NCBI RefSeq assembly: GCF_000250675.2
Contig: NC_018681.1
Coordinates: 5,828,001 to 5,892,000 of the forward strand
Direction of reading: 5' to 3'
DNA from: Nocardia brasiliensis ATCC 700358
Lineage (GTDB): Bacteria > Actinomycetota > Actinomycetes > Mycobacteriales > Mycobacteriaceae
Length of the DNA stretch: 64,000 nucleotides
The notes under the pieces are model-generated. The model was not told the origin of the DNA, ran no database searches, and saw only the letters and a list, made by a program, of their open reading frames with translations. Below, piece after piece: positions 16,874-25,487 of this stretch; position 1 is the stretch's first letter; every line of letters begins with the position of its first letter. The position numbers were made by a program, and so were the translations under genes.

Positions 16874-18223
16874 ATGGACACAGACGAAGTGGCGGCGGAC
16901 GAAGTAGGCAGACTCGTCGGCGCGGTGGCACCGACCGATTCGTTCCCTACGGTCGACGAATTGGACCGCTTCGTCGACGCGTTACCCGATCGGGTCACCG
17001 TCACGGAGATCGGCAGGTCGCGCGGCGGGCACCCGATCAGGTGCGTGCGAGTCGGTGCGGGGCCCCGGCAGGTGGTGGTGGTCGGCAACCCGCATCCGAA
17101 CGAGCCGATCGGCATGGCGACCATCCGGCACCTGCTCGGCAGACTCACCCGCGAGGACGACCGAACACTCGGCGCGACTTGGCATTTCGTGCTGTGCCTG
17201 GACCCGGACGGCACCAAGCTCAACGAGAGTTGGTTCGCCGGGCCACGAACGAGAACCGCTGTCGCACACGGCTTCTACCGGCCACCGGCGGCCGAGCAGC
17301 CGGAGTGGTGCTTCCCGGCCAGCTGGCGCGGCATCGCGGTGGGCGCGCCGCTGCCGGAGACGAAAGCGCTGATGGGTCTGATCGATCGAACCCGGCCCGC
17401 GCTGATCGTGTCGTTGCACAACGCCGATTTCGGCGGCGGATTCTTCTACACCACCGGCGGTGACCCCGAGTACTGGTCCGGCCTGACCGGACAGCTCGCC
17501 GCCGCCGGCGTGCCGATCTACACCGGCGAGCCCGACGTCCCCGGCGCGGCGACCTGGCAGCCCGGGATCTTCGAGCTGCCGCCGTTCTCACGGATCGCCG
17601 AGGCGCTGGCGGGCGACGGCATCGAACCGCTGGCGATGATGTACGGCGGCGGCATCCGCGACTACGCCGCGTCCCACGGAACCGCCATCCTGGTGTGCGA
17701 ACTGCCGCTGTGGGTGGACCCGCGGGTCGCCGACGAGACGCCGAGCGGCCACCGGCTCGCCGATGTCCTGCACGCCACCGCGACCGAGTACGAGGAGATC
17801 GCCGACCTGGTGAGCGGGGCGCTCAGTCGCCTCACGGCACACCTGGACGGCAGCAACCCTTTCCAACGGGCCTTGACCGACACGGTACGGGCCCTGCGCG
17901 GAAACGCAATCGCCAAACGGTCGGCCACCGATACCCGGGAGGCCACCCTCGGCGAACTCTTCATCGAGAAGTACGTGTGGACAGGGGTGGCCCGGCTGCG
18001 GGCCGGCGGCATGCTGCTCCAGCTGCTCGAGTCCTACCCGGGCACCGGCCCGGACGACGTGGTCACCGAACGCCTCCGCTTCGCGCCGATCTTCGATAAA
18101 TGGTGCGTCGATATCGAGACCAACGCGCCCGGACTGCCCGTGCCGATCCCGCGCCTGGTCGCCGTCCAGTCCGCCGCCATCGTGACCGCCGTGACCCGGC
18201 TGCGCGACGGCCGTCCGATCTGA
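16874..18223 (+). CDS. M14-family zinc carboxypeptidase-like protein
   Basis: 449 aa, cytosolic. Zinc ligands fit M14: GNPHPNEP gives His74 and Glu77, VSLHNADFG gives His182; the general-base Glu is likely in ILVCELPLW. A TTG two codons earlier is possible but the ATG is preferred. The C-terminal 150 residues are an extra helical domain. M14 members cleave C-terminal residues, wall peptides or acyl-amino acids; the substrate is unknown. It follows the mannosidase by 93 bp. Confidence 0.82.
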   Translation: MDTDEVAADEVGRLVGAVAPTDSFPTVDELDRFVDALPDRVTVTEIGRSRGGHPIRCVRVGAGPRQVVVVGNPHPNEPIGMATIRHLLGRLTREDDRTLGATWHFVLCLDPDGTKLNESWFAGPRTRTAVAHGFYRPPAAEQPEWCFPASWRGIAVGAPLPETKALMGLIDRTRPALIVSLHNADFGGGFFYTTGGDPEYWSGLTGQLAAAGVPIYTGEPDVPGAATWQPGIFELPPFSRIAEALAGDGIEPLAMMYGGGIRDYAASHGTAILVCELPLWVDPRVADETPSGHRLADVLHATATEYEEIADLVSGALSRLTAHLDGSNPFQRALTDTVRALRGNAIAKRSATDTREATLGELFIEKYVWTGVARLRAGGMLLQLLESYPGTGPDDVVTERLRFAPIFDKWCVDIETNAPGLPVPIPRLVAVQSAAIVTAVTRLRDGRPI

Positions 18224-18297
18224 CCCTGACCGGGAGGTATGCCATCGATTTCGAAGTCACGGTTTCGTAACGGACCGCGTTGGGTAATCACAGATAC

Positions 18298-18495
18298 ATG
18301 ACATCGACGGATAACCGACCCAGCCGCATCGCCGGCCTGGAGCCGGGGACCGCGGTTTTGGCATTCGCTACGTGCCTTGCCTTTTCGATCGGCATTGCCA
18401 CTCTTACGCAGTCTGCTGTCACCACGGTCCTCGCCTGCCTCAGCATCGCGGCCGGACTCGTACTCGTACTGAACATCTTGCCGCACAAGGCCTGA
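18298..18495 (+). CDS. Small membrane protein, 65 aa
   Basis: ATG start at 18298. A short polar N terminus is followed by two hydrophobic helices (about 19-38 and 42-59) and a final PHKA. Many mycolata have such small two-helix proteins of unknown role. No strong ribosome site is seen; codon use is normal for the region. Confidence 0.5.
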   Translation: MTSTDNRPSRIAGLEPGTAVLAFATCLAFSIGIATLTQSAVTTVLACLSIAAGLVLVLNILPHKA

Positions 18496-18588
18496 CACCC
18501 ACCTCCCCCGCTCGCGCCCGGGTCTTGCATCCCGCGCACAACCCTGGTGGCATTGCGCCGAACCGTTCGGCGTAATTCGGAGGCGAGC

Positions 18589-19035
18589 ATGCTGTCCCTG
18601 CAAGAGATTTCCGATCGCATGGAGATCCAGGATCTGATGGTCCGGTATTCGCACGCGGTCGACACCGGGCAGTGGGACCTGCTGGACGATATCTTCACCG
18701 GTGACGCGCACATCGACTACACCGCGATGGGCGGCCCCGCGGGCGACGTGGCGGCGACGAAGCAATTCCTCGCCGCCATGCTGCCCAATTTCCCCGCATT
18801 CCAGCACCTCATCAGCAATTCCTCGATCACCGTCGACGGTGACACGGCCACCGGCCGCACCATGTGCCACAACCCGATGATGATGTCCGGCGGCGACGGC
18901 CCGTCGAGCCTCATGCTGTGCGGGCTGTGGTACCTGGACACCTTCGCCCGCGTCGACGGAAGCTGGCGCATCGCGCGCCGAGTCGAGGAGAAGAGCTATA
19001 TGTTCGTCGCGCAGCCGCTCCCGGGTACCGGTTAG
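18589..19035 (+). CDS. SnoaL-like (NTF2-fold) protein
   Basis: 148 aa from ATG 18589 with ribosome site cggagg. The sequence ISDRMEIQDLMVRYSHAVDTGQWDLLDDIF is the standard opening of polyketide-cyclase/dehydratase-like SnoaL proteins, and YLDTFARVDGSWRIARR the standard close. Fold members act as cyclases, dehydratases or hydrolases, or just bind ligands. Its stop overlaps the convergent acyltransferase stop by 4 bp. Confidence 0.82.
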   Translation: MLSLQEISDRMEIQDLMVRYSHAVDTGQWDLLDDIFTGDAHIDYTAMGGPAGDVAATKQFLAAMLPNFPAFQHLISNSSITVDGDTATGRTMCHNPMMMSGGDGPSSLMLCGLWYLDTFARVDGSWRIARRVEEKSYMFVAQPLPGTG

Positions 19036-19907
19036 CCCAGGATCGGCAAGCCGCGCTCCGCGCACAGCCGCGTCAACGCGTCCTGCATGACGCCGGTGAC
19101 GTGGTCGTAGGCGGCGTCCGGATCGAGTTCGGATCCATGTTCGGACCGCAGATCGATCGGCGGGAGGAACTCGATCGTCACCTTGCTCGGCAGCGGGATA
19201 TGCCCGGCCAGGTCGCCGATGTTGAGACCCCAGGGCAGTGCCAGCGAGATCGGAAACACCTTGAGGCGCAACATCTGGTCCAGCCGCAGCAACCGCGCCA
19301 GCCGATCCCCGCGGCTGAGCATCAAGGCGGTCTGCTGCGCACCGGCATTGACGAACGGGACGATGGGAACGCGTGCGTCCCAGGCCAATCGGAGGAAGCC
19401 GGTACGGCCCGCGAAATCGATCTGGTCTTCCTCCCAGGTCGGTCGATGCACCTCCCAGTCGCCACCGGGGTACACCAGCACCGCCGCGCCGTCCCGCAGT
19501 GCCTGCCGCGCACTGTCCGGATCCGCGCCCACCGTGCCGAAACGCCGCAGCAGCGTGCCGATCACCGGATAGGCCATCACCATGTCGTGCGCGAGTTGAA
19601 AGAACGGCCGATGCGGCCCGAACCGGCGCACGAACGCCAGCGTGGTGACGAGCACCTCCGGGGAGACGTTGCCCCCGGAATGATTGCCGACCAACAGGAC
19701 CGGGCCTTCGTCCGGGATGTGGTCGAGGCCGCGGACCTCCGCCCGGAAGTACATCCGGGCGAACAGCCACGCGGGACCCACGGTGTCGATGATGAATTCG
19801 GGATCCCGGTCGGCCGGGTCGGCCGCCGGGACCCGCGACTTCACCTGGTGGGCGACCCAATCGGCGAGACGGTCGATCCGATCGGCCGGCAATCCGGGCA
19901 ACTTCAT
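19032..19907 (-). CDS. Lysophospholipid/glycerolipid acyltransferase (PlsC-DGAT2 superfamily)
   Basis: 291 aa from ATG 19905-19907. The acyl-acceptor block is VLLVGNHSGGNVSPE: it has the His of the HX4D motif but in the HSGG form seen in the MGAT/DGAT2-like branch. The second block is AAVLVYPGGDWEVHRP, the equivalent of the glycerol-phosphate-binding region. It should transfer acyl groups from acyl-CoA to a lipid acceptor at the membrane. Mycolata encode many such paralogs for triacylglycerol or wall lipid synthesis. Confidence 0.83.
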   Translation of the reverse strand: MKLPGLPADRIDRLADWVAHQVKSRVPAADPADRDPEFIIDTVGPAWLFARMYFRAEVRGLDHIPDEGPVLLVGNHSGGNVSPEVLVTTLAFVRRFGPHRPFFQLAHDMVMAYPVIGTLLRRFGTVGADPDSARQALRDGAAVLVYPGGDWEVHRPTWEEDQIDFAGRTGFLRLAWDARVPIVPFVNAGAQQTALMLSRGDRLARLLRLDQMLRLKVFPISLALPWGLNIGDLAGHIPLPSKVTIEFLPPIDLRSEHGSELDPDAAYDHVTGVMQDALTRLCAERGLPILG

Positions 19908-19932
19908 GGGCAACGACTCCGTCGTTCGGTTT

Positions 19933-20646
19933 CTACGATTCGATGGTCAGCAACCGCCGGAAGAACCCGCGATAGCCGCGCAACGCCTGACGCAGTTCCT
20001 CGGTGTCGGCGTCCTGCAGACCCGAGCTGTGCTCCTCGAGCACGCGCTTGCGTTCGGCGTACGCGGTGGTCAGCTGGTAGATGACGTCGCTGACGATCTT
20101 GTCCGCCTGGGTGACCGCGTCGCGCGGGCTGTCGACGAACGCGCCCTGCACCTCACGCCATTGGGTCCGCAGCCGATCGAGATCGGCCTCGCCGAACAGC
20201 GCCGACCCGACGCTGTCGAGCGAAGTGCGCTGCTGCTCAGACGTATTCGCGGTCGACCCCGTAGGCGCGACCTCGGTGCCCGCGGCGGCGCCCTGATCCG
20301 CGGCGGGCTCGTCGAGGCGTGCCTCGGTGGCTACTTCCCGCTCCGGATCGGCGGTGGCGTGCGGGTCCACATCGGCTTCGGTCAGCGCCTCGGCGTGCTG
20401 GTCCGCGGCGGACACATGCCCACCGGAATCGGTTTCGCCGAACGCGTCGGCCCGCTGGTGTGAGCCGGCCGTGCTCGATGCGGTGGATGTCCGGTCCGCG
20501 TCGGTACCGTACTCGGCGGCCGCCGCTTCCCGTTCGTCCGCTTGTGCTTCGGATTCCGCCGTCGCCCAATCGGTCTCGTGCTCTTTCGGCGAATCCGCTG
20601 CGGTGACTCGCTCGGGATGCGCGGTGCGGTCGTATTCGGTGCTCAT
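19933..20646 (-). CDS. Acidic hypothetical protein sharing a C-terminal domain with its upstream neighbour
   Basis: 237 aa. Residues 1-140 are a charged, disordered, Ala/Glu/Thr-rich region. The last 90 residues form a helical domain (WREVQGAFVDSPRDAVTQAD ... YRGFFRRLL). The same pattern occurs in the adjacent gene product. Starts in an ATGA overlap with that gene. No hydrophobic segment, so it should be cytosolic. Function unknown; a role in an envelope-associated complex with its paralog is an inference. Confidence 0.65.
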   Translation of the reverse strand: MSTEYDRTAHPERVTAADSPKEHETDWATAESEAQADEREAAAAEYGTDADRTSTASSTAGSHQRADAFGETDSGGHVSAADQHAEALTEADVDPHATADPEREVATEARLDEPAADQGAAAGTEVAPTGSTANTSEQQRTSLDSVGSALFGEADLDRLRTQWREVQGAFVDSPRDAVTQADKIVSDVIYQLTTAYAERKRVLEEHSSGLQDADTEELRQALRGYRGFFRRLLTIES

Positions 20647-21293
20647 GACAGTGCCTTCTTGTCGTGCTGGGTCTGCTCGGTCGTGTCGTGGTGCGCCTGC
20701 TGTTCGGCGGCGGTCGTGTCCCGTTCGGCCGTCTCGACGGGTGCGGCCTTCTTGTCGTCGGACGCGCCGTTCAGCAAGTCCTGGAACAGATCCCGGTAGT
20801 GCACGATCGCGGTGCGCCGGTCCTCGGTGGACACGGCGGTCCCGCTGGGCCGGGTGGCGATTTCGTGCGCGGCCCGGTAGTGCCCGAGCGGTTCCGCGTG
20901 CTCCACCGACAGATCGGCCACCTGCTGGTCGAAATTCTCGGTGGGATAACCACGTTCGGCCATCACCGTGGTCAGCAGACGATCGGCGGCGAGCAGCGCC
21001 GCCGCCGGATCGTCGATGAACTGCTCCTGCACCTCGACCCAGCGGGCCGTGTACAGCTGCTTCTGCTCGTCGGACAGAGTGCGCAGCTCGAGCTCGGCAT
21101 GGCGGCGTTCGCGTTCGGCCAGTTCACGTTCCGCGGCGCGGCGGTCGTCGTGTTCCTGAACCGTCCGGTCGTATTCCGGTCCGAATCGGCTGCGCAGCCG
21201 TTGCCTGCGCACCATCGGCCACACCAGTAAGGCGATGACCACCGCAGCGAGGACGACCAGAACGATCACTGTGATCAACACTCCAGACGACAC
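20643..21293 (-). CDS. Membrane-anchored hypothetical protein, paralog of the next gene
   Basis: 216 aa. One N-terminal membrane helix (VLITVIVLVVLAAVVIALLVW), then a charged coiled-coil region (RRAAERELAERERRHAELELR), then the domain WVEVQEQFIDDPAAALLAAD ... YRDLFQDLL shared with the downstream protein, and a charged tail. The two genes overlap (ATGA), so the soluble and the anchored form are made together. Such pairs are seen in stress regulons of actinobacteria; function unknown. Confidence 0.7.
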   Translation of the reverse strand: MSSGVLITVIVLVVLAAVVIALLVWPMVRRQRLRSRFGPEYDRTVQEHDDRRAAERELAERERRHAELELRTLSDEQKQLYTARWVEVQEQFIDDPAAALLAADRLLTTVMAERGYPTENFDQQVADLSVEHAEPLGHYRAAHEIATRPSGTAVSTEDRRTAIVHYRDLFQDLLNGASDDKKAAPVETAERDTTAAEQQAHHDTTEQTQHDKKALS

Positions 21294-21504
21294 TTGAACC
21301 TCCTTGCCGAGCCTGTCGTATCGGACAGGTAATGCCTCGCCATCGAGGTTCCAAACTCTTGATCTCCCGCAGTCGCTTTCGCGCCGCTACCCGATGATCA
21401 CCGCGGCGGCGCACCCACCGCTTCGGCGAATCCCTCGATCAGCACGGGATACTGCTCGGCGCCGTGCCCGGCCCCGGCCTGACTTCCCGCACCCTTTCCG
21501 CGTT

Positions 21505-21540
21505 CCCGCACCCGGTTCCACGGGGCAGAGCGGGTGCGGG
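21505..21540 (-). terminator. Hairpin downstream of the P450-ferredoxin unit
   Basis: cccgcacccg (21505-21514) pairs perfectly with cgggtgcggg (21531-21540), 22 bp beyond the ferredoxin stop. No T-run follows, as is common in this GC range. Confidence 0.5.
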
Positions 21541-21562
21541 AGGTCAGAAGGGGTGCGTGCGG

Positions 21563-21754
21563 TCAGGGGGTGCGGCGCAGGGCCTCGACGGGACAGCTGT
21601 CCACGACCAGCTGGACGAGGTCCAGGTCGGATTCGGCGGCCGCGTCCGCAAGGGGTTCGACGATGCCGTCGTCGCCTACCCGGAACAGGTTGGGGGCCAG
21701 GGCTTCGCACATTCCGTGCCCCTCGCAGCGGGCACGGTCGGCGACGATCTTCAC
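21563..21754 (-). CDS. 3Fe-4S ferredoxin
   Basis: 63 aa from a GTG that overlaps the P450 stop (GTGA). Cysteines at 10, 16 and 54 in the arrangement C-x5-C ... C-P mark a single 3Fe-4S cluster ferredoxin of the kind that donates electrons to actinobacterial P450s. Coupled translation with the P450 makes it that enzyme's redox partner with high likelihood. Confidence 0.9.
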   Translation of the reverse strand: MKIVADRARCEGHGMCEALAPNLFRVGDDGIVEPLADAAAESDLDLVQLVVDSCPVEALRRTP

Positions 21755-23217
21755 GACAGCCGCTCCAGCCGGATCGGGAGACCGTCCGCGGGCATCGGGC
21801 CGGTGCCCGCGACGAGCGGCACCTCGTAGCCGGGCCGCAGGGACCAGCGGTAGCGCAGCAACATCTGGTGCAGCACGGCTTTCACGGTCATGCCGCCGAA
21901 GTAGAGGCCGATGCACTTGTGCGCGCCGCCGCCGAACGGGGCCCAGGCCAGGCGATGCGATTTGTCCTCACGCCGGTCGGCGGCGAACCGTTCGGGATCG
22001 AACGCGTCGGGATCGTGCCAGTATGCCGCGGTGCGCATCATCGGGTAGGCGCCGACCACGACGAGCGTGCCGCGCGGCAGATAGTGGCCCAGGATATCGG
22101 TGTCCCTGGTCGCTTCCCGAACCTGCTGCGCCACCGGCGAATACAGCCGCAACGCCTCTTTGAACGCGAGATCGAGCGCCGGCAGGCGGTCGAGGTCGGC
22201 ATAGTCGAGTGTGGGTTTGCCGAGCGCCCGGGACTCGGCCCGCAGCCGCTCCTGCCAGTCCGGATGGCGGGCCAGCTCGTAGGCCAGCATGGTCGCGGCG
22301 ATCGTGCTCGTGTCGTGCGCGGCCATCATCACGAAGATCATGTGCTCGATCACTTCGCGATCCGAGAACGTATACCCCTCTTCGCTTTCCGCAGTGCAGA
22401 GCACGCTGAACAGATCTTTGCCCGCACCCGCGCGCTTGGCGGGCAGTTCACGCCGGAAGTAGTCGGCCAGAATGCGGCGACCTCGGAGACCACGCGACCA
22501 CACGCCGCCGGGCACATTGGTCCGCAGCAGCGCGGTCGCGCCGTGCACTGCGTCCTCGAAAGCCCGGCTGAGCATCACGCTTTCGGGCCCGAGTTCGGCG
22601 CCGGCGAAGACCTCGGTGGCCTGCGCGAGCAGAATCTTCTTGACCTCGTCGTAGAGCGCGAAGTGCGCGCCGGGCCGCCACTGCGCGATCCCCCGGGTGA
22701 TCCGCGGCGTCGTCAGCTCGAGGTAGCCGACCAGGCGCGGCCTGGTGAACGCCTGCTGCATGATCCGGCGATGGAACAGATGCTCGTCGAAATCCCGCAG
22801 CAGCAACCCGCCGTGGAAGAACGGGCCGATCACGAATTCCCAGCCGCGCTGCGCCGAGAACACCTTGTCCCGGTCGAGCAGCACCGCCTCGACCGCGGCG
22901 GGACTGAACACACCGACCGTCCGGCGACCGAGCAGACCCATCCAGCTGACCGGACCATAGAGTTCGAATCGGTTGCGCGCCAACCCGATCGGATCGCTCA
23001 ACGCATGCAAGGTATAACCGATGCCCGGCGCGCCGAAGTCGCCGGGGACGGGCCGCAGGTCACTGCCCGCCGGCGGTGGCGCGAGCGGCCCCGCCGCGGA
23101 CGGATACCGGTCGACGACCCGGGCGCCGAGAGCTTGCGCGTGCCTGGCGAGCCGCGCACGTAAGTGGCGAACATCCCCTGGCACGTCGGTAATTCTCTGG
23201 GGCACAAGAAGACTCAT
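21751..23217 (-). CDS. Cytochrome P450
   Basis: 488 aa from ATG 23215-23217 (the frame is open upstream over the operator). Oxygen-binding I-helix AAHDTST, K-helix ExxR in KEALRLYSP, and the heme-Cys loop FGGGAHKCIG are all intact. The length is longer than most soluble bacterial P450s (about 400) and resembles CYP51/CYP136-type enzymes of mycolata that act on lipophilic or sterol-like substrates; this assignment is tentative. It is divergent from a TetR gene with a palindrome between them. Confidence 0.92.
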   Translation of the reverse strand: MSLLVPQRITDVPGDVRHLRARLARHAQALGARVVDRYPSAAGPLAPPPAGSDLRPVPGDFGAPGIGYTLHALSDPIGLARNRFELYGPVSWMGLLGRRTVGVFSPAAVEAVLLDRDKVFSAQRGWEFVIGPFFHGGLLLRDFDEHLFHRRIMQQAFTRPRLVGYLELTTPRITRGIAQWRPGAHFALYDEVKKILLAQATEVFAGAELGPESVMLSRAFEDAVHGATALLRTNVPGGVWSRGLRGRRILADYFRRELPAKRAGAGKDLFSVLCTAESEEGYTFSDREVIEHMIFVMMAAHDTSTIAATMLAYELARHPDWQERLRAESRALGKPTLDYADLDRLPALDLAFKEALRLYSPVAQQVREATRDTDILGHYLPRGTLVVVGAYPMMRTAAYWHDPDAFDPERFAADRREDKSHRLAWAPFGGGAHKCIGLYFGGMTVKAVLHQMLLRYRWSLRPGYEVPLVAGTGPMPADGLPIRLERLS

Positions 23218-23258
23218 TGCGGCCGTCCCTTCGCGACGCTGCGATGCTCCGACCATAC

Positions 23259-23276
23259 CGGAAACGCACGTTTCCG
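23259..23276. promoter_or_regulatory. TetR operator between P450 and TetR genes
   Basis: cggaaacg-ca-cgtttccg is a perfect inverted repeat midway between the divergent starts (23217 and 23319). A related half site (gtttccc) follows at about 23285-23291. It most likely binds the adjacent TetR protein and controls both genes. Confidence 0.7.
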
Positions 23277-23318
23277 TAAACACTTGTTTCCCGACTTCTG
23301 CTGTGCGAGGCTCCTGAG

Positions 23319-23987
23319 GTGACCCGAGCATTCAGCGGCACCTATCGCGGCACGTCCACCGCCGAACGCCGGGAAGATCGGCGCAGGCGGTTGATCGACG
23401 CCGCCCTCGACATCGTCGGCACCCAGGGCTTGTCGGCGCTGACCGTGCGCGGGGTCTGCGAACAGGCCAAGGTCGGCCCGCGCTTCTTCTACGAGGCCTT
23501 TCCCGACCTGGACGTGCTCGCCGCCGAGTTACTGCTCGAGGTCCAGGAGTCCGCCCTCGAACGGGCGCGGGCCGCGATCGCGGACACCGCGGGCACACCC
23601 GCCGACCGGATCCGGGCGGGCGTCGCCGCGTTGATCATCGAGGTCACCGACGATCCGCGCCGCGCGCAGATCATCTTCGCGCAGGCCTATGGCAGCGAGG
23701 CGCTCATGCGCTCGCGTTTCGCGGGGATGCGCCGGGTCGCCGAGGTGATCATCGAGCAGACCCGGCTGGTGCTCGCCCTGCCCGCCGGCCAGGACACGGC
23801 CGTGGCCGCCACCTCGCAACTGATCACCGGCGGCGCCGCCGAACTGGTGCTGGTGTGGCTCGACGGCGGCCTCGACGTCGACCGCGACGGCTTGATCGAT
23901 CTGATCGCCGATTTCGCCATCGCCATGGTCATGCGCCTGCCCGACGTCGCCCAGCGCCTGTCCGGCGACTCCCCCGCGTCGTCCTGA
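23319..23987 (+). CDS. TetR family regulator, likely controlling the P450 unit
   Basis: 222 aa from a GTG with gagg just upstream. Helix-turn-helix at about 22-67 (RRLIDAALDIVGTQGLSALTVRGVCEQAKVGPRFFYEAFPDLD). The C-terminal helical domain would sense a ligand, probably the P450 substrate or product. Divergent placement with the shared palindrome supports local control and autoregulation. Confidence 0.88.
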   Translation: MTRAFSGTYRGTSTAERREDRRRRLIDAALDIVGTQGLSALTVRGVCEQAKVGPRFFYEAFPDLDVLAAELLLEVQESALERARAAIADTAGTPADRIRAGVAALIIEVTDDPRRAQIIFAQAYGSEALMRSRFAGMRRVAEVIIEQTRLVLALPAGQDTAVAATSQLITGGAAELVLVWLDGGLDVDRDGLIDLIADFAIAMVMRLPDVAQRLSGDSPASS

Positions 23988-24071
23988 CGCGCGCTACACC
24001 GTCCGGACCGAACTCGGCAGCTCCATGGCCGTGCGCAGCGAATCCGCTGGCCATCGCACCGGTGGATCATC

Positions 24072-24161
24072 TACTCTCGACGCATGAACGCAGGCAGGCG
24101 ATTTCCTTGCCCCGGGCCGACAGTCGGCCGCGGGGACAGCCGCGTGCGTAGCCGCACGTAG
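24072..24161 (+). promoter_or_regulatory. Leaderless mini-ORF in the leader of the PheS-like ligase gene
   Basis: A -10-like TACTCT (24072-24077) stands 6 nt before an ATG at 24084, placing transcription start at or next to the ATG. The ATG opens a 25-codon frame (starting MNAGRRFPCPGP, ending RSRT) that stops at 24161, 63 bp before the ligase start. Leaderless mini-ORFs in actinobacterial leaders often serve attenuation. Whether the peptide itself has a role is unknown. Confidence 0.4.
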
Positions 24162-24208
24162 TTCCTGTGGCCGTCGCCGGTTCGGGGGTTGTACCGAAAC
24201 CGACCGGC
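24142..24208 (+). promoter_or_regulatory. Two leader hairpins before the PheS-like ligase gene
   Basis: Hairpin 1 (cgtgcg 24143-24148 with cgcacg 24153-24158) overlaps the end of the mini-ORF, so a ribosome there would melt it. Hairpin 2 pairs gccggt (24176) with accggc (ends 24208) plus an inner tcgg/ccga, and ends 4 nt before the aaggga ribosome site of the ligase gene. The layout is that of a translation-responsive attenuator. Confidence 0.4.
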
Positions 24209-24224
24209 TACCAAGGGATTACCG

Positions 24225-25340
24225 ATGCCTACCTATCTCACCACCCCTGATCTGTCGCGCGCGCTGACGGTGCGTGACCTCAGCGACGCCGCCCAGGGCC
24301 CACACGCCATGCAGCAACTGCTCGACGAGCTCATCGCGGCGCTCACCTCGACCGCCGGGCCGACCGTGCGCGTCGTGCGCAACTCGCCGATCGTCGCGGT
24401 CGCCGACAACTACGACAAGCTCGGCTACGACCCGGCCGATATCACCCGCGACGCGCGCTACACCCGATATCTCAGCCCGACCGCCATGCTGCGCAGCCAC
24501 ACCACCGCCGATATCCCGGCCGCACTACGCAGCTATGCCGAAATGCACACCGAGACAGATGAATTGATCGTCGTCCCCGGCCTCGCCTACCGTCGCGACG
24601 TCGTGGATCGCAACCATGTGGGCGAACCGCACCAGCTGGATCTGTGGCGTCTGCGGTCCCACCCGGACACCGGCGAAGCCGACCTGCAGGAGATGATCGC
24701 CCGGCTGGTGGCCGCGGTGCTGCCCGGCGCGGTGTGGCGCACCACCCCCGCCGTCCACCCGTACACCGCGCTCGGCCGCCAAGTCGACGTACGGCTCGGG
24801 GACGAATGGCTCGAACTCGCCGAATGCGGGCTCATCGCCGAGCACATCCTGGCCGGCGCCGGGCTCGATCCGGGTCGCTGGTCCGGCACCGCACTCGGGC
24901 TCGGTTTGGACCGAGCGTTGATGCTGCGCAAGGGAATTCCCGATATCCGCTATCTGCGCTCCGCGGACCCGCGCATCGCCGAGCAACTGCGCGACCTGAC
25001 GCCGTGGCGCCCGGTCTCGATGCTGCCGCCGATCCGGCGCGATCTGTCGGTGGTCATCGCGGACCACACCGACGACGAGACGCTGGGCGACACAGTGCGA
25101 AAAGTGTTGCACGACAGGCTCGACGACATCGAGTCGGTGCTCGTCACGGCACGCACCCCGTGGGATCGGCTGCCCGGCTCGGCGCGCGAGCGCCTCGGCA
25201 TCCGGCCGGGGCAGGCCAACGCTGTCGTACGACTCGTCCTTCGGCCACTCACCCGCACGCTCACCGACGAGCAGGCGAACGCGATCCGTAACGAGGTCTA
25301 TCGAGCGATACATATCGGACCGCGCCTCGAACTCGCTTGA
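24225..25340 (+). CDS. Stand-alone PheS-like class II ligase with C-terminal FDX-ACB domain
   Basis: 371 aa from ATG 24225 with ribosome site aaggga. The class II core is visible: LRSHTT (89-94) and motif 2 AYRRDVVDRN (121-130), and motif 3 GLGLDRALMLRKGIPDIRYL (225-244). Residues 265-371 match the FDX-ACB domain that binds tRNA in mitochondrial-type monomeric PheRS (PPIRRDLSVVIAD opening). Normal bacterial PheRS is an alpha2beta2 enzyme, so this is an extra gene. The phenylalanine-pocket loop, usually H-x-P-x-F-H-Q, reads HVGEPHQ (131-137), so the Phe is lost and specificity should differ. I recall an unassigned actinobacterial family of PheS-related ligases; the function is unknown. Confidence 0.8.
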   Translation: MPTYLTTPDLSRALTVRDLSDAAQGPHAMQQLLDELIAALTSTAGPTVRVVRNSPIVAVADNYDKLGYDPADITRDARYTRYLSPTAMLRSHTTADIPAALRSYAEMHTETDELIVVPGLAYRRDVVDRNHVGEPHQLDLWRLRSHPDTGEADLQEMIARLVAAVLPGAVWRTTPAVHPYTALGRQVDVRLGDEWLELAECGLIAEHILAGAGLDPGRWSGTALGLGLDRALMLRKGIPDIRYLRSADPRIAEQLRDLTPWRPVSMLPPIRRDLSVVIADHTDDETLGDTVRKVLHDRLDDIESVLVTARTPWDRLPGSARERLGIRPGQANAVVRLVLRPLTRTLTDEQANAIRNEVYRAIHIGPRLELA

Positions 25341-25487
25341 ACAATAAAGAACCGTCCACCCCGATCACCAATCCTGCACGGACGCAAACCATTCCGTATC
25401 CTCCCCACTTCACTGGGGAGTATCGGGCAGGCGGTACCGACTTAAAGTGAGGTTTGTCCCGCAACCGGAACATTCCGAGGAATTCCA

